From NCBI RefSeq assembly GCF_028683135.1, contig NZ_JAJUBB010000023.1, positions 1 through 64,000 on the forward strand: a stretch of 64,000 nt of DNA, in the 5' to 3' direction. Under the pieces are notes generated by a model, which worked only from the letters and a program-made list of their open reading frames with translations, was not told the DNA's origin and ran no database searches. Numbering within the stretch: position 1 is the first letter of the stretch; every line of letters begins with the position of its first letter. The translations under genes and the position numbers were made by a program. This document shows positions 20,214-30,726 of this stretch, piece by piece. This DNA is from Enterovibrio qingdaonensis. GTDB lineage: Bacteria > Pseudomonadota > Gammaproteobacteria > Enterobacterales > Vibrionaceae.

Positions 20214-21406
20214 GATGCCAACCTCATGACCCAGTTTTTCGCCAACAGACGAGCGTGGTTATCTATCGCCAAAAGGCTATCCAAACAAGAAGGTTCTTTC
20301 AGTTCTGCTTCTTGCAACACAGCGTCATTAATTTGTGCGATTTGCATGAAGCCAATATGTCCTTGCAGGAACGCTTCCACTGAAATTTCGTTAGCCGCAT
20401 TGAGGGTTGTGGTGGCAGCTTGTCCTGCGTAGCAAGCATCGATCGCTAATTTTAAGCACGGGTAACGATTGAAGTCAGGTTTGATAAACGTAAATTCCCC
20501 AACCTCACTGAAATCCAGCGGTTTTACACCCGCGTCAATGCGAGACGGATAAGCCATCGCATAAGCGATTGGGGTGCACATATCAGGGTGGCCCATCTGA
20601 GCGAGAACTGACCCATCACGATATTGAACCATTGAGTGGATGACTGACTGTGGATGGATAATGACATCCAGTTGCTCTCGCTTAGCATTGAACAACCAAC
20701 GCGCCTCGATGTACTCAAGGCCTTTATTCATCATAGTCGCTGAGTCGACAGATATTTTAGGCCCCATCGACCAATTTGGATGCGCGATAGCCTGGGCAGG
20801 TGTGACGGTGGAAAGTACATCGATATCGGTATAGCGGAAAGGACCACCGGAGCCAGTGAGTAGGATTTTGCTCACGCCTTCAGCATTGAGGTCGCAAATA
20901 CCGGGTTGTTTCTGAATAGACGTAGGCAGGCATTGGAAAATCGCATTGTGTTCACTGTCTACAGGCAACAATTCTGCGCCATACTGATGAACCGCATCGA
21001 TAAAGAACTGCCCTGACATCACCAGAGCCTCTTTGTTGGCCAGCAAGACGCGTTTTCCCGCTTTAACAGCAGCCATGGTAGGTATAAGGCCAGCAGCCCC
21101 TACAACAGCAGCCATAACCGTATCAACATCCTCATGAGACGCCAATGCACATAAACCCGCTTCACCGCTCAACACTTCTGTCGGGCAGCCTTGATTACTG
21201 AGAGCCAAACGCAGTGATTTCGCTGCGCTTTCGTCAGCCATAGCGGCAAACGCTGGCTTCCACTTCAAGCACAGTAGGATCATTTCATTCACATTGGCGT
21301 TAGCCGCTAATGCAAACACTTCGTAGGCTTGAGGATTCTTTTCAACCACTGAAAGCGTGCTGCTTCCAATCGAACCAGTCGCACCAAGAATCGTTAACTT
21401 ACGCAT
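20210..21406 (-). CDS. dxr: 1-deoxy-D-xylulose 5-phosphate reductoisomerase
   Basis: This 398-residue protein has the NADPH-binding [11 protein letters not shown] at the N-terminus, the metal-binding [10 protein letters not shown] and the GSGGPFR loop around the middle. It makes 2-C-methyl-D-erythritol 4-phosphate, the first committed MEP-pathway step to isoprenoids. The product pool feeds UppS, encoded two genes upstream. The length equals the family norm. Confidence 0.97.
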   Translation of the reverse strand: MRKLTILGATGSIGSSTLSVVEKNPQAYEVFALAANANVNEMILLCLKWKPAFAAMADESAAKSLRLALSNQGCPTEVLSGEAGLCALASHEDVDTVMAAVVGAAGLIPTMAAVKAGKRVLLANKEALVMSGQFFIDAVHQYGAELLPVDSEHNAIFQCLPTSIQKQPGICDLNAEGVSKILLTGSGGPFRYTDIDVLSTVTPAQAIAHPNWSMGPKISVDSATMMNKGLEYIEARWLFNAKREQLDVIIHPQSVIHSMVQYRDGSVLAQMGHPDMCTPIAYAMAYPSRIDAGVKPLDFSEVGEFTFIKPDFNRYPCLKLAIDACYAGQAATTTLNAANEISVEAFLQGHIGFMQIAQINDAVLQEAELKEPSCLDSLLAIDNHARLLAKNWVMRLAS

Positions 21407-21445
21407 AGAAAACTCAGTTTAAAAATTCGCTGTCACAGATAAACG

Positions 21446-21466
21446 TCACCGGCAAATTGCCGGTGA
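21446..21466 (-). other. Intercistronic hairpin between cdsA and dxr
   Basis: TCACCGGC and GCCGGTGA arms enclose AAATT. No clear T-run follows on the minus strand. It may modulate mRNA processing or partial termination between cdsA and dxr. Confidence 0.5.
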
Positions 21467-21471
21467 GCTCA

Positions 21472-22323
21472 TTATGCTAGCCAGAAATACAACACAGTGA
21501 AGACCGGAAATGCAGCGGTTAAGCTATCAATTCGATCTAAAATACCGCCGTGTCCAGGAAGAATGCTGCCACTGTCTTTCACGCCAGCAACGCGCTTAAA
21601 CATACTTTCTGCTAAATCACCCAGCACTGAAGCAAAAGCGGTGATTAGAGCAACGACGCCAAGCATTGGAAGGGAGGAGAATGGAATTGAAAATCCCTTT
21701 GCTGCTACGAGCGTAACACCGACTGAAGCGATTAAGCCGCCAATCAGACCTTCCATTGTTTTGTTTGGGCTTACTGCTGGTGCCATTTTGCGTTTGCCAA
21801 ATCGTTTACCTGCGAAATACGCGCCAGTGTCAGCAGACCAAACGAGCAAGCAAACAAGGAGAACCATTTTTGCACCAAGAAATGGCGCGTTGTCGTACTC
21901 ATAGGCCCTAAGAATCGACACACTCCAAAGAAATGGTACGAGCGTGAGCACACCAAACATTTGCTGCAATAACGCGTTATTCGACCACCACGAGGTCGCT
22001 TTCGGGTATTTCAGCACCATCGCGGTAGCAACAAGCCACCAAATTGCACCAATTAACGCCAGTAAACTGCCATTAATGCCAGAGAGATTTAACCCTGATT
22101 GAGTCACGGGCCAGAGGCCAATGAGTGACGCCAGTAAAATCAGTGAAGGCAAAACAAGCGCTTTGAAGCGCGAAGATGACGCCACAAACTTGGTCCATTC
22201 CCAATGACCAAGAAGCGTCACGCCAGCGATGGCGACAATAAAAAAGGGTAACGGCAAAAAGAATATCGCTGCGATAACGATTGGTGCTAGCACAGACGCC
22301 GTTAGTACACGTTGTTTCAGCAA
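21472..22323 (-). CDS. cdsA: Phosphatidate cytidylyltransferase
   Basis: This 283-residue protein has about eight membrane segments. The C-terminal CDP-alcohol signature is clear: SMFKRVAGVKDSGSILPGHG followed by GILDRIDSL. It makes CDP-diacylglycerol from phosphatidate and CTP, the branch point to all phospholipids. It starts ten bases after uppS and is co-transcribed with it. Confidence 0.96.
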   Translation of the reverse strand: MLKQRVLTASVLAPIVIAAIFFLPLPFFIVAIAGVTLLGHWEWTKFVASSSRFKALVLPSLILLASLIGLWPVTQSGLNLSGINGSLLALIGAIWWLVATAMVLKYPKATSWWSNNALLQQMFGVLTLVPFLWSVSILRAYEYDNAPFLGAKMVLLVCLLVWSADTGAYFAGKRFGKRKMAPAVSPNKTMEGLIGGLIASVGVTLVAAKGFSIPFSSLPMLGVVALITAFASVLGDLAESMFKRVAGVKDSGSILPGHGGILDRIDSLTAAFPVFTVLYFWLA

Positions 22324-22333
22324 AGGAGACCCT

Positions 22334-23104
22334 CTATTTTTCTACTTGTAACATGGCCTGGATTTGCTCACCGGTGCAACCAAAACGTCGCTCGCGGCTT
22401 ACATACCAAGCAATGGCTTCAGAGAGGCTGACCTCATCAAAATCCGGCCAAAATTCGTCGGTAAAATACAACTCAGCATATGCAGCCTGCCAAAGCATAA
22501 AGTTACTGATTCGACATTCTCCGCTGGTGCGAATCATCAGATCAACATTGGGCATGCTTGCAGTTGTTAAATGTGCGCTTATATCAGCTTCAGTCAATTG
22601 CTCAGGTGTCAGTTCGCCACGTTCAATCTGACGGGCCAGCGTTTGAACTGATTGCAGTATATCCCATTGACCACCGTAGTTAGCGGCCACATTCAACACT
22701 AAACCTGTATTGTTTGCGGTCAATGCTTCCGCTGAAGCAATCTTATCCTGTAGCGATTTACTGAATCGCGTAGTGTCGCCAATAACTTTGAGCTTCACAC
22801 CAGTTTTGTGAAGACGTTTCACTTCACGTCCCAAAACGGTGACAAATAACTCCATCAGCAAGCTGACTTCTTCTTCGGGACGACGCCAATTTTCACTACT
22901 GAACGCAAAAAGTGTAAGAACTTTAATACCAAGACGGTTCGCAGCGGAAACTGTTTTTCTGACAGCGTCAACGCCGGCTTTGTGCCCAAACATTCGGGCT
23001 TTACCGCGCGCTTTCGCCCAACGACCATTACCGTCCATGATGACAGCAATATGTTTAGGGAGAAGGTTGGTGTCTATTTCTAGATAGGAAGACTGGGAGC
23101 TCAT
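22334..23104 (-). CDS. uppS: Undecaprenyl diphosphate synthase (cis-prenyltransferase)
   Basis: The start is taken as the ATG at 23104 (256 residues). AAGG lies six bases upstream, whereas another ATG at 23107 and a TTG at 23119 are less well placed. The signature [14 protein letters not shown] holds the catalytic Asp, and [20 protein letters not shown] lies near the C-terminus. It condenses eight isopentenyl diphosphates with farnesyl diphosphate to make the lipid carrier for peptidoglycan and O-antigen. Confidence 0.96.
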   Translation of the reverse strand: MSSQSSYLEIDTNLLPKHIAVIMDGNGRWAKARGKARMFGHKAGVDAVRKTVSAANRLGIKVLTLFAFSSENWRRPEEEVSLLMELFVTVLGREVKRLHKTGVKLKVIGDTTRFSKSLQDKIASAEALTANNTGLVLNVAANYGGQWDILQSVQTLARQIERGELTPEQLTEADISAHLTTASMPNVDLMIRTSGECRISNFMLWQAAYAELYFTDEFWPDFDEVSLSEAIAWYVSRERRFGCTGEQIQAMLQVEK

Positions 23105-23116
23105 CATTATCCTTCG

Positions 23117-23152
23117 CAAATAAAAAGCGCTGTACTGCTAGCACAGCGCTTT
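23117..23152 (-). terminator. frr terminator
   Basis: AAAGCGCTGT (23124-23133) and ACAGCGCTTT (23143-23152) form a ten-base stem with a nine-base loop. On the minus strand it runs into a TTTTTATTT stretch. It separates rpsB-tsf-pyrH-frr transcription from the uppS operon. Confidence 0.8.
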
Positions 23153-23179
23153 GGCAATGGAATCAGAGTGTAGCCGGAA

Positions 23180-23737
23180 TTATACTTCCATCAACTCTTT
23201 TTCTTTCGCATCAAGAATCGCGTCAATTTCTTTTACTGCCGCGTCGGTCAGCTTCTGGATATCGTCTTGACCACGACGCTCGTCGTCTTCAGAAATCTCT
23301 TTATCTTTCAACAGACCTTTAAGGTCACTGTTCGCGTCACGACGGATGTTACGTACTGCAACACGACCACCTTCAGCTTCACCACGTACGATTTTAACCA
23401 AATCGCGACGACGCTCTTCAGTCAACGGTGGCAATGGTACGCGAATAACAGTGCCTGCAGACATAGGGTTCAGACCCAAGCTTGAGGTCATGATCGCTTT
23501 TTCAACAGCCTGAGTGATTGACTTGTCGAATACAGTAATCGCCAGTGTACGTGCGTCTTCTGCAACGATTGAAGCCAGTTGCTTAAGCGGAGTCGCTGAG
23601 CCGTAGTAGTCTACAGATAGACCATCCAGCAGTGCAGGGTGAGCACGGCCAGTACGGATTTTAGTTAAGGTGTTCTTCAGCGCTTCAACGCTTTTTTGCA
23701 TGCGATCTTTCGCATCTGCGTTAATTTCATTGATCAC
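23180..23737 (-). CDS. frr: Ribosome recycling factor
   Basis: This 185-residue protein is the normal RRF length. The three-helix bundle includes [13 protein letters not shown] near the N-terminus and [20 protein letters not shown] near the middle. With EF-G it splits post-termination ribosomes. It lies 57 bp after pyrH with no terminator between them, so the two are probably co-transcribed. Confidence 0.97.
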   Translation of the reverse strand: MINEINADAKDRMQKSVEALKNTLTKIRTGRAHPALLDGLSVDYYGSATPLKQLASIVAEDARTLAITVFDKSITQAVEKAIMTSSLGLNPMSAGTVIRVPLPPLTEERRRDLVKIVRGEAEGGRVAVRNIRRDANSDLKGLLKDKEISEDDERRGQDDIQKLTDAAVKEIDAILDAKEKELMEV

Positions 23738-23794
23738 GAGAGTATCCTTGAAGATTCTTTTTTCTAACGAGTGGAATTATGCCACTAATTTTGA

Positions 23795-24529
23795 TTAACC
23801 GTTATTAATTAGTGTGCCTTCTTGCTCACCCATCACAACTCGGCGCAACGCGCCCGGCTTATTCATGTTGAAAACACGGATAGGCATCTTGTGATCGCGA
23901 GCCAGAGTGAAGGCTGCCAAGTCCATCACTTTCAGTTCTTTTTCAAGAACGTCTTGGTAAGTCAGGTGGCTGTATAGCTCTGCTTCTGGGTTCTTCGCTG
24001 GGTCATCAGTGAACACACCATCAACTTTCGTTGCTTTAATCACGATATCTGACTCGATTTCGATGCCACGCAGACATGCTGCTGAGTCAGTGGTGAAGAA
24101 TGGGTTACCTGTACCCGCAGAGAAAATCACCACGCGGCCATTGCGCAGCTGGCTGATTGCTTCAGCCCAGTTATAGCTGTCACACACGCCATTCAAAGGA
24201 ATTGCCGACATTACCCGCGCGTTCACATAGGCACGATGCAGTGCATCACGCATTGCCAGACCGTTCATCACAGTCGCCAGCATACCCATGTGGTCGCCCA
24301 CAACCCTGTTCATACCCGCTTCGGCAAGACCTGCACCGCGGAATAGGTTACCACCACCAATTACCAGGCCAACTTGAACACCAAGTTCTACCAGTTCTTT
24401 GATTTCTTGCGCCATACGATCAAGTACAGCTGGATCGATACCGAAGCCTTCTTTTCCTTGGAGCGCTTCGCCGCTCAATTTTAACAAAATTCGTTGATAG
24501 GCTGGTTTTGGATTTGTAGTCATGCTCAC
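23795..24529 (-). CDS. pyrH: UMP kinase
   Basis: This 244-residue protein belongs to the amino acid kinase fold. It shows [10 protein letters not shown] at the N-terminus, [12 protein letters not shown] in the nucleotide-binding region and [15 protein letters not shown] in the second half. It phosphorylates UMP to UDP, is hexameric, and is feedback-controlled by UTP in enterics (family knowledge). It lies between tsf, behind a terminator, and frr. Confidence 0.97.
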   Translation of the reverse strand: MSMTTNPKPAYQRILLKLSGEALQGKEGFGIDPAVLDRMAQEIKELVELGVQVGLVIGGGNLFRGAGLAEAGMNRVVGDHMGMLATVMNGLAMRDALHRAYVNARVMSAIPLNGVCDSYNWAEAISQLRNGRVVIFSAGTGNPFFTTDSAACLRGIEIESDIVIKATKVDGVFTDDPAKNPEAELYSHLTYQDVLEKELKVMDLAAFTLARDHKMPIRVFNMNKPGALRRVVMGEQEGTLINNG

Positions 24530-24565
24530 TACCTTTAGGCACTTACTTCTACGGATGGGATTGTA

Positions 24566-24593
24566 AAAAGACCGCAGGGTTCTGCGGTCTTTT
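24566..24593. terminator. tsf terminator
   Basis: AAAAGACCGCAG and CTGCGGTCTTTT form a twelve-base stem around GGTT, 18 bp after the tsf stop. The flanking A and T bases make it work in either direction. Confidence 0.88.
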
Positions 24594-24610
24594 GGGTTCT
24601 CAAAGAGGGA

Positions 24611-25453
24611 TTAACCTTTCTGAGCGGCTGCAACTTCTTCAGCGAAGCTCATGCCTGCTGCTTTCTCAATACCTTCACCCACTTCTAGGCGGATGAAAGT
24701 AGATACTGACGCGCCTTTTTCTTTCAGGATTTCGCCTACAGTTTTCTTAGGTTCCATGATGAAAGGTTGGCCAGTCAGTGAAACTTCGCCAGTGAACTTC
24801 TTCATGCGGCCTTCAACCATCTTTTCAGCGATTTCTTTAGGCTTGCCTTCGTTCATTGCGATTTCAACTTGAACTTCGCGCTCTTTAGCAACTACGTCAG
24901 CCGGAACATCAGATGGGTTCACGTACTCTGGACGAGATGCAGCAACGTGCATTGCGATGTGCTTCAGAGTTTCTGCGTCGCCTTCACCAGCAACAACAAC
25001 ACCGATGCGCTCACCGTGACGGTAAGAAGCAATCGCTGTACCTTCAACGTATGCTACGCGACGGATAGAGATGTTTTCACCGATTTTAGCAACCAGAGCA
25101 ACACGCGCTTCTTCGAATTGCGCTTGCAGTTCTTCAACAGTTGCTTTTGACGCTAGAGCAGCTTCAGCAACTTCGTTTGCGAATGCAGTGAAGTTACCGT
25201 CTTTTGCTACGAAGTCAGTTTGGCAGTTAACTTCTACCAGAGCTGCAACACCATCAGTTTCTTTGATGATGATTGCGCCTTCAGCAGCTAGGTTACCTGC
25301 TTTCTTAGCAGCTTTAGCAGCACCAGACTTACGCATGTTTTCAATTGCCAGCTCGATGTCGCCGTCAGTTTCTACCAGCGCTTTCTTACATTCCATCATG
25401 CCTGCGCCAGTGCGTTCGCGCAGTTCTTTTACCAGGGCAGCGGTAACAGCCAT
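24611..25453 (-). CDS. tsf: Elongation factor Ts
   Basis: This 280-residue protein has an N-terminal UBA-like helix region ([20 protein letters not shown]) and the [10 protein letters not shown] motif that contacts EF-Tu. The coiled-coil and C-terminal module follow. It is the nucleotide exchange factor for EF-Tu. It is co-transcribed with rpsB across a 131-bp gap that holds a hairpin. Confidence 0.98.
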   Translation of the reverse strand: MAVTAALVKELRERTGAGMMECKKALVETDGDIELAIENMRKSGAAKAAKKAGNLAAEGAIIIKETDGVAALVEVNCQTDFVAKDGNFTAFANEVAEAALASKATVEELQAQFEEARVALVAKIGENISIRRVAYVEGTAIASYRHGERIGVVVAGEGDAETLKHIAMHVAASRPEYVNPSDVPADVVAKEREVQVEIAMNEGKPKEIAEKMVEGRMKKFTGEVSLTGQPFIMEPKKTVGEILKEKGASVSTFIRLEVGEGIEKAAGMSFAEEVAAAQKG

Positions 25454-25490
25454 TGTTCATTCCTCGATTCGAAACAATTAGGGTAAAAAT

Positions 25491-25513
25491 CAGGGGCCAA
25501 TATTGGGCCCCTG
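25491..25513 (-). terminator. rpsB-tsf intergenic hairpin (partial terminator)
   Basis: CAGGGGCC and GGCCCCTG arms around a seven-base loop. On the minus strand it is followed by ATTTTTA. It lies between rpsB and tsf, where enteric bacteria also have a leaky terminator, so it probably lowers tsf read-through instead of blocking it. Confidence 0.65.
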
Positions 25514-25584
25514 CTAACCTACTTAGCTTACAGTGCTGTCTATGACAGTCTGATGGCTAAGAACGCTCATAAGGAGCAGTTGTC

Positions 25585-26313
25585 TTACTCAGCTACTTCA
25601 ACCAGCTCGTCTTCTGCTTGAGCAACGATGTCCTGGCTACGGCCTTCTTTGTAAGAAAGAGCAGCAGCGTTCAGGTACAGTTGAACAGCACGGATTGCGT
25701 CGTCGTTACCTGGGATAACGAAGTCAACGCCGTCTGGATCAGAGTTAGTATCAACTACTGCGTATACTGGGATACCCAGGTTGTTCGCTTCTTTGATCGC
25801 GATGTGCTCGTGATCAGCATCGATTACGAACAATGCGTCTGGCAGACCGCCCATGTTCTTGATACCGCCCAGAGATTTCTCTAGTTTTTCCATCTCACGA
25901 GTACGCATCAGAGCTTCTTTCTTAGTCAGCTTCTCGAAAGTACCGTCAGTAGATTGAACTTCTAGATCTTTCAGACGTTTGATTGACTGGCGAACAGTTT
26001 TCCAGTTAGTCAGCATACCGCCCAACCAACGGTTGTTCACGTAGTACTGATCACAGCTTTCTGCAGCTGCTTTTACAGATTCGCTAGCGGCACGCTTAGT
26101 ACCAACGAAAAGTACTTTACCTTTACGCTCACCAACTTTGGTCAGCTCAGCCAGTACGTCGTTGAACATTGGTACAGTTTTTTCTAGGTTGATGATATGA
26201 ACCTTGTTACGTGCACCGAAGATGAAAGGTTTCATCTTAGGGTTCCAGTAACGAGTTTGGTGACCGAAGTGAACACCAGCTTTAAGCATGTCGCGCATTG
26301 AAACAGTAGCCAT
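25585..26313 (-). CDS. rpsB: 30S ribosomal protein S2
   Basis: The start is the ATG at 26313 (242 residues, [19 protein letters not shown]), with AGAGGA upstream. The open frame extends 49 codons further but that part is the RNA leader. S2 signatures include [20 protein letters not shown] and the Asp-rich [11 protein letters not shown] segment. It binds late in 30S assembly and contacts the mRNA exit site. Expression is autoregulated through its leader in gammaproteobacteria. Confidence 0.98.
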   Translation of the reverse strand: MATVSMRDMLKAGVHFGHQTRYWNPKMKPFIFGARNKVHIINLEKTVPMFNDVLAELTKVGERKGKVLFVGTKRAASESVKAAAESCDQYYVNNRWLGGMLTNWKTVRQSIKRLKDLEVQSTDGTFEKLTKKEALMRTREMEKLEKSLGGIKNMGGLPDALFVIDADHEHIAIKEANNLGIPVYAVVDTNSDPDGVDFVIPGNDDAIRAVQLYLNAAALSYKEGRSQDIVAQAEDELVEVAE

Positions 26314-26474
26314 TTTACATCCTCTTGGGGTTAGGCCTCCACATATCCCATACTGCCGACCCTTAAGGGCACCCCGGCGCATGTGTCGATACGTGTGTGA
26401 GTTAATTAAATAGTCTTTAGTGAAACCGTCATCATAGAACCTGTTTTCAAGATTAACCATGAAGGCGTATTTCG
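26314..26474 (-). ncRNA. rpsB (S2) mRNA leader, autoregulatory element
   Basis: The leader runs from a probable transcription start near 26474 to the rpsB start. On the minus strand GGGGT (26371-26375) is complementary to ACCCC (26327-26331), just before the ribosome binding site. A CCCTTAAGGG palindrome (26360-26369) lies between them. This long-range pairing next to the RBS fits the conserved gammaproteobacterial S2 leader (originally reported in E. coli as the t44 RNA), through which S2 represses rpsB-tsf. The pairing is seen; the regulatory role comes from family knowledge. Confidence 0.7.
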
Positions 26475-26510
26475 GCGCGCTTTATACCATGAAAACCACC
26501 TCTGAATCCA
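26474..26510 (-). promoter_or_regulatory. Probable rpsB promoter with GC-rich discriminator
   Basis: On the minus strand TATAAA (26481-26486) is followed at once by GCGCGCC. A GC-rich discriminator after the -10 box is typical of stringently controlled ribosomal promoters. No good -35 match is visible. Confidence 0.5.
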
Positions 26511-26643
26511 GTAGAAAAAAGTAGCCTCTTTCTCTCTCACGGTTCCCACATGGCGATGCGATTGATAATATGTATTAAATGCAGTCATACATTTCCTCGT
26601 TGAGATAACTATCAATGACGAGGGAGCTAACCGAGAGAAAGCA

Positions 26644-27441
26644 ATGAGCGCCAAAATAAAAACGGCTGAAGAAATTGAAAAAATGCGTGTAGCCGGTCGC
26701 CTTGCAGCCGACGTATTGGAAATGATTGAGCCTCACGTCAAAGCTGGCGTGACCACCAAAGAGCTGGACGACATCTGCCACAAGTACATCACGGAAACCC
26801 AAGAAGCGATCCCAGCACCGCTAAATTACCATGGTTTCCCTAAGTCAATTTGTACATCAATCAACCACATTGTATGTCACGGCATTCCATGTGAAGGCGA
26901 TGTACTGAAAGATGGCGACATCGTGAACATTGATATCACCGTGATTAAAGATGGTTACCACGGCGATACCTCAAAAATGTTCTTGGTAGGTGAAGTGTCA
27001 GCAGAAGACAAAGCCCTTTGCCATGTTGCTCAAGAAAGCCTTTACCAAGCACTGAAAAAAGTAAAACCAGGTGCGCGCATTGGTGATTTGGGCACGGAAA
27101 TCCAAAAATTCATCAAAAACCGCCCTCGCCGCTACTCCATTGTAAAAGACTACTGTGGCCACGGTATCGGTGCAGAGTTTCATGAAGAACCGCAAGTGGT
27201 TCACTACAAAAACAGTGACCGCACGGTAATGAAACCGGGTATGTGCTTCACCATTGAACCTATGATCAACGCTGGTAAATTCGGCACTGTTCTAGATGAA
27301 GATGATGGCTGGACAGTTTATACCATCGATGGGAAGAAATCGGCGCAGTGGGAACACACCATTGTCGTTACCGACAACGGTTGTGAAATTCTGACCCTGC
27401 GAAGCGACGAGTCGCTGCCTCGAATTTTGAACAACGCTTAA
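26644..27441 (+). CDS. map: Methionine aminopeptidase type I
   Basis: This 265-residue protein has the pita-bread fold. Metal ligands are visible in NIDITVIKDGYHGDTSKMF (two Asp), CGHGIGAEFHEEPQVVHY (His) and CFTIEPMI (Glu), with a last Glu in the WEHTIVVT region. It removes N-terminal methionine from nascent proteins. It is divergent from rpsB, the standard arrangement, and is followed by a strong terminator before glnD. Confidence 0.97.
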   Translation: MSAKIKTAEEIEKMRVAGRLAADVLEMIEPHVKAGVTTKELDDICHKYITETQEAIPAPLNYHGFPKSICTSINHIVCHGIPCEGDVLKDGDIVNIDITVIKDGYHGDTSKMFLVGEVSAEDKALCHVAQESLYQALKKVKPGARIGDLGTEIQKFIKNRPRRYSIVKDYCGHGIGAEFHEEPQVVHYKNSDRTVMKPGMCFTIEPMINAGKFGTVLDEDDGWTVYTIDGKKSAQWEHTIVVTDNGCEILTLRSDESLPRILNNA

Positions 27442-27457
27442 CACGCTAAAAACAACT

Positions 27458-27486
27458 AAAGTCGGCCTCGGTGCCGACTTTTTTTA
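27458..27486 (+). terminator. map terminator
   Basis: GTCGGC (27461-27466) and GCCGAC (27473-27478) with flanking AAA and a run of seven T. It lies 22 bp before the glnD start, so glnD either depends on read-through or has a promoter here. Confidence 0.87.
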
Positions 27487-27507
27487 AATTGTACGACAAG
27501 GAAGACG

Positions 27508-30129
27508 ATGAACGACGTTTTGCTCTCCCCAGAAGACCTGACTGCAGATCAGTTGGAACTACAAACCCTCAAACACCAGCTGGCACTTTTCGGCGAGCAG
27601 CAAAAAGCGGCATTTCTCAACCACGGTTCCGTCAATGATCTCGTTTATGCACGTTCAGACTTTATGGACGCACTGCTCGCGCGACTTTGGCTACATTATG
27701 GCTTCGACCATCACCCTAACCTGTCATTGATTGCAGTAGGGGGCTACGGACGTCGTGAGCTGCACCCATTATCTGACATTGACTTATTGATCCTTAGCGA
27801 AGGTCGGATCGACAAGCAGTATCAAGAACGCATCAGTGAATTTGTCACACTCTTATGGGATTTAAAGCTAGAAGTCGGGCACAGCGTGCGCACCTTGGCA
27901 GAGTGCATGGATGTGGGTCTAGACGATTTAACGGTAGCAACCAACCTTCAAGAAGCACGATTACTCTGTGGTAGTGAGCGCATCTATCACGACTTAAAAA
28001 ATCGCGTTCATTCCGAACATTTCTGGCCGAGCGAGCGTTTTTTCAAAGCGAAAGTGAAAGAGCAAGTAGACAGGCATGCTCGCTACCATGACACAGCGTA
28101 CAACCTTGAACCTGACATCAAATCCAGTCCTGGTGGCCTTCGTGACATTCACACATTGAGTTGGATTGCCCGACGCCACTTCGGTGCCACCAGCCTTCGA
28201 GAAATGAGCAAATATGGCTTCCTGACAGATGCTGAATTTCGAGAGCTCGACGAATGCCAAACTGTTCTTTGGCGTATCCGCTTTGCCTTGCACTTAGAAC
28301 TTCGCCGCTACGACAACCGCCTAACATTCTCTCACCAACCGTCAGTGGCTGAAACGCTTGGCTATCACGGAGAAGGAAATCGTGGTATCGAGCTCATGAT
28401 GAAGGATTTCTACCGTACATTAGGGCGGGTATCTGAACTCAACAAAATGCTCATTCGTTTGTTCGAATTGGAAATCAATGACGAACCGGACAATAAGAAA
28501 ATAGAAATACTGAGCGATGACTTCCAGCGCAAAGGTCGTCAAATTGAAGCGCGAAAACCAGCCCTATTTCAAGCTCGCCCAGATACGATCATTGATATGT
28601 TTTTGCATATCGCCAATGACAAATCGATTGAATCAATCTCTGCGCCTACCTTACGCCAACTTCGCACAGCCCGTCGTAGATTGAGCCGTTTCCTTTGTGA
28701 CATTCCTGAGGCTAAAGACAAGTTCATAGCACTAGCTCGCCATCCCAATGCCTTACACAAAGCATTCTCGCTCATGCACAAACACGGTGTGCTTTCGGCT
28801 TACTTGCCACAGTGGAGCCAAATTGTCGGTCAGATGCAGTTTGATTTATTTCATGCCTATACCGTTGATGAACATACAGTCCGTCTGCTGAAACACATCA
28901 ACCGTTTTGCGCAGGAAGAAAATCGCGATAAACACCCTATTTGCTGTGACGTATTGCCGCGCCTGGCTAAACCAGAACTTCTTTTACTGGCTGCGATATT
29001 CCACGACATAGGTAAAGGTCGCGGCGGTGACCACTCCGAAATTGGTGCCAAAGAGGCGTATGCTTTTTGTATAGATCACGGGTTTTCACGCCCAGAAGCC
29101 AACCTTGTCAGTTGGCTGGTAGGTAACCACTTACTGATGTCAGTGACTGCGCAGCGCCGTGATATTTATGACCCCGAAGTCATCACTGAATTTGCCCAAA
29201 AAGTTCGAGATGAAGAGCGGTTGGATTACCTCATATGCCTAACCGTCGCTGACATTAACGCCACCAACCCAGAACTTTGGAACAGTTGGAAACGCACCTT
29301 GCTCGCTGAGCTTTATTATTCGACCCAAAAAGCGTTGCGCCGCGGTTTAGAGAATCCACCAGATGTTCGAGAACGTATTCGCCACAACCAACACTTAGCC
29401 GCTGCTATTCTACGTAAGCATGGCTTTGCACCGCGCGATATTGAGCTGGTATGGCAACGCTTTAAAGCCGACTATTTCCTTCGACATACACACAAGCAAA
29501 TTGCATGGCACAGCGAACATATACTGAATCATGATGGTGTGGAACCACTTGTCCTTGTGAGTAAAAATGCCACACGAGGTGGCACCGAGATATTTGTCTA
29601 CAGTGAAGACAAACCTAGCCTTTTCGCTCGCGTGGTTGCAGCTCTGGATAAGAAAAACCTGAGTGTTCACGACGCACAAATCATGACAAGCAAAGACGGC
29701 TTTACGCTTGATACCTTTATGGTACTTGATGCCAACAATGAGGCGATTCAATCAGATAGACACGATGCCATTCGAGACGGTGTTCAGCATGCACTTATGC
29801 AGGATGGAAAAATCACCATTCCAGTAAGACGCGCACCACGAAAGCTAATGGCATTTAACGTAAAAACACAGGTGACTTTCTTACCCACTCGAACAGGCCG
29901 TCGTACCTTGTTGGAACTCGTTGCCCTCGACAAGCCCGGTCTTTTGGCTCGTGTCGGTGCGGCATTCGCCCAGCAAGGCGTCTCTCTTCAAGCGGCAAAG
30001 ATAACCACCATCGGGGAGCGAGCAGAAGACTTTTTCATTGTGACCGATGGTGAACGCCAAGCATTAAGTGACGAAGCTCAGCAAGCATTAAAAGAAGCAC
30101 TATTTGATGCCTTGAATGACCCCAATTAG
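27508..30129 (+). CDS. glnD: Bifunctional uridylyltransferase / uridylyl-removing enzyme GlnD
   Basis: This 873-residue protein has the four-domain layout. The nucleotidyltransferase motif GGYGRRELHPLSDIDLL is at about 78-94. The HD hydrolase motif FHDIGKGRGGDHSE is near 497-510, and two C-terminal ACT domains start near 690 (DKPSLFARVVAAL) and 800 (DKPGLLARVGAAF). It uridylylates PII proteins when glutamine is low and removes UMP when glutamine is high, controlling nitrogen assimilation. All catalytic motifs are intact. Confidence 0.97.
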   Translation: MNDVLLSPEDLTADQLELQTLKHQLALFGEQQKAAFLNHGSVNDLVYARSDFMDALLARLWLHYGFDHHPNLSLIAVGGYGRRELHPLSDIDLLILSEGRIDKQYQERISEFVTLLWDLKLEVGHSVRTLAECMDVGLDDLTVATNLQEARLLCGSERIYHDLKNRVHSEHFWPSERFFKAKVKEQVDRHARYHDTAYNLEPDIKSSPGGLRDIHTLSWIARRHFGATSLREMSKYGFLTDAEFRELDECQTVLWRIRFALHLELRRYDNRLTFSHQPSVAETLGYHGEGNRGIELMMKDFYRTLGRVSELNKMLIRLFELEINDEPDNKKIEILSDDFQRKGRQIEARKPALFQARPDTIIDMFLHIANDKSIESISAPTLRQLRTARRRLSRFLCDIPEAKDKFIALARHPNALHKAFSLMHKHGVLSAYLPQWSQIVGQMQFDLFHAYTVDEHTVRLLKHINRFAQEENRDKHPICCDVLPRLAKPELLLLAAIFHDIGKGRGGDHSEIGAKEAYAFCIDHGFSRPEANLVSWLVGNHLLMSVTAQRRDIYDPEVITEFAQKVRDEERLDYLICLTVADINATNPELWNSWKRTLLAELYYSTQKALRRGLENPPDVRERIRHNQHLAAAILRKHGFAPRDIELVWQRFKADYFLRHTHKQIAWHSEHILNHDGVEPLVLVSKNATRGGTEIFVYSEDKPSLFARVVAALDKKNLSVHDAQIMTSKDGFTLDTFMVLDANNEAIQSDRHDAIRDGVQHALMQDGKITIPVRRAPRKLMAFNVKTQVTFLPTRTGRRTLLELVALDKPGLLARVGAAFAQQGVSLQAAKITTIGERAEDFFIVTDGERQALSDEAQQALKEALFDALNDPN

Positions 30130-30293
30130 TGGAATATGCAACTAGCCTTGTAATGTAAATTAGGATATCTGTCGATCTCCTCCACAAGTCTCAGACTTTG
30201 ATCATTCTAGGTATTGGGGGTGAGCGGCTGGTGCTGCTAAAGTGAACAGTAAGTAGTTGAAACCATGGTCTGAGTGGACGAAGAGAGGTAGTT

Positions 30294-30671
30294 ATGTATC
30301 AGAATCTGAAAAACATCGGTATCGAAAAACCAGAAAACATTGAGCGCTACACCCTTCGTCAGGAAGCGAATTCAGACACACTGAAAATATACTTTCACAA
30401 AGCCAAAGGCGAACTGTTTGCCAAAAGCGTAAAATTCAAATACCCACGTCAACGCAAGAATGTCGTCGTTGACAGCGGCAGTGGCCGCTTCAGAGAAGTC
30501 ACCGAAATTAATCGTAGTTTATCTCTGGTTGTGGATGAATTGGATAAAATTGTCCGTCGAGACCAATCAGAACAGGATGTGAAGAAAAAGATTCTGCGTG
30601 ATCTACGACATTTAGAAAAAGTGGTCGCCAGCAAGATCGCCGAGATCGAGACGGATCTGGAAAAACTGTAA
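30294..30671 (+). CDS. yaeH: UPF0325 / DUF3461 family protein YaeH
   Basis: This 125-residue protein starts at the ATG with AGAGAGG a few bases upstream. It matches E. coli YaeH closely in pattern: MYxNLKxxGI at the start, [30 protein letters not shown] and a helical C-terminus [20 protein letters not shown]. The function is unknown. It is a small charged cytoplasmic protein, in its usual place in the glnD neighbourhood, with its own upstream gap of 164 bp and a terminator behind it. Confidence 0.93.
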   Translation: MYQNLKNIGIEKPENIERYTLRQEANSDTLKIYFHKAKGELFAKSVKFKYPRQRKNVVVDSGSGRFREVTEINRSLSLVVDELDKIVRRDQSEQDVKKKILRDLRHLEKVVASKIAEIETDLEKL

Positions 30672-30685
30672 ATCGTTTCCAAATA

Positions 30686-30717
30686 AAAAAAACCGCCAAT
30701 TTGGCGGTTTTTTTATT
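30686..30717. terminator. Bidirectional terminator between yaeH and truC
   Basis: AACCGCC (30691-30697) and GGCGGTT (30703-30709) around AATTT, with an A-run before and a T-run after. It serves both convergent genes. Confidence 0.9.
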
Positions 30718-30726
30718 TGTGATCAC

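Noticed and set aside
26314-26460. N-terminal extension of S2 by 49 codons
   Set aside because: The extension matches the RNA leader, and the S2 family starts at [10 protein letters not shown] with a good ribosome binding site.
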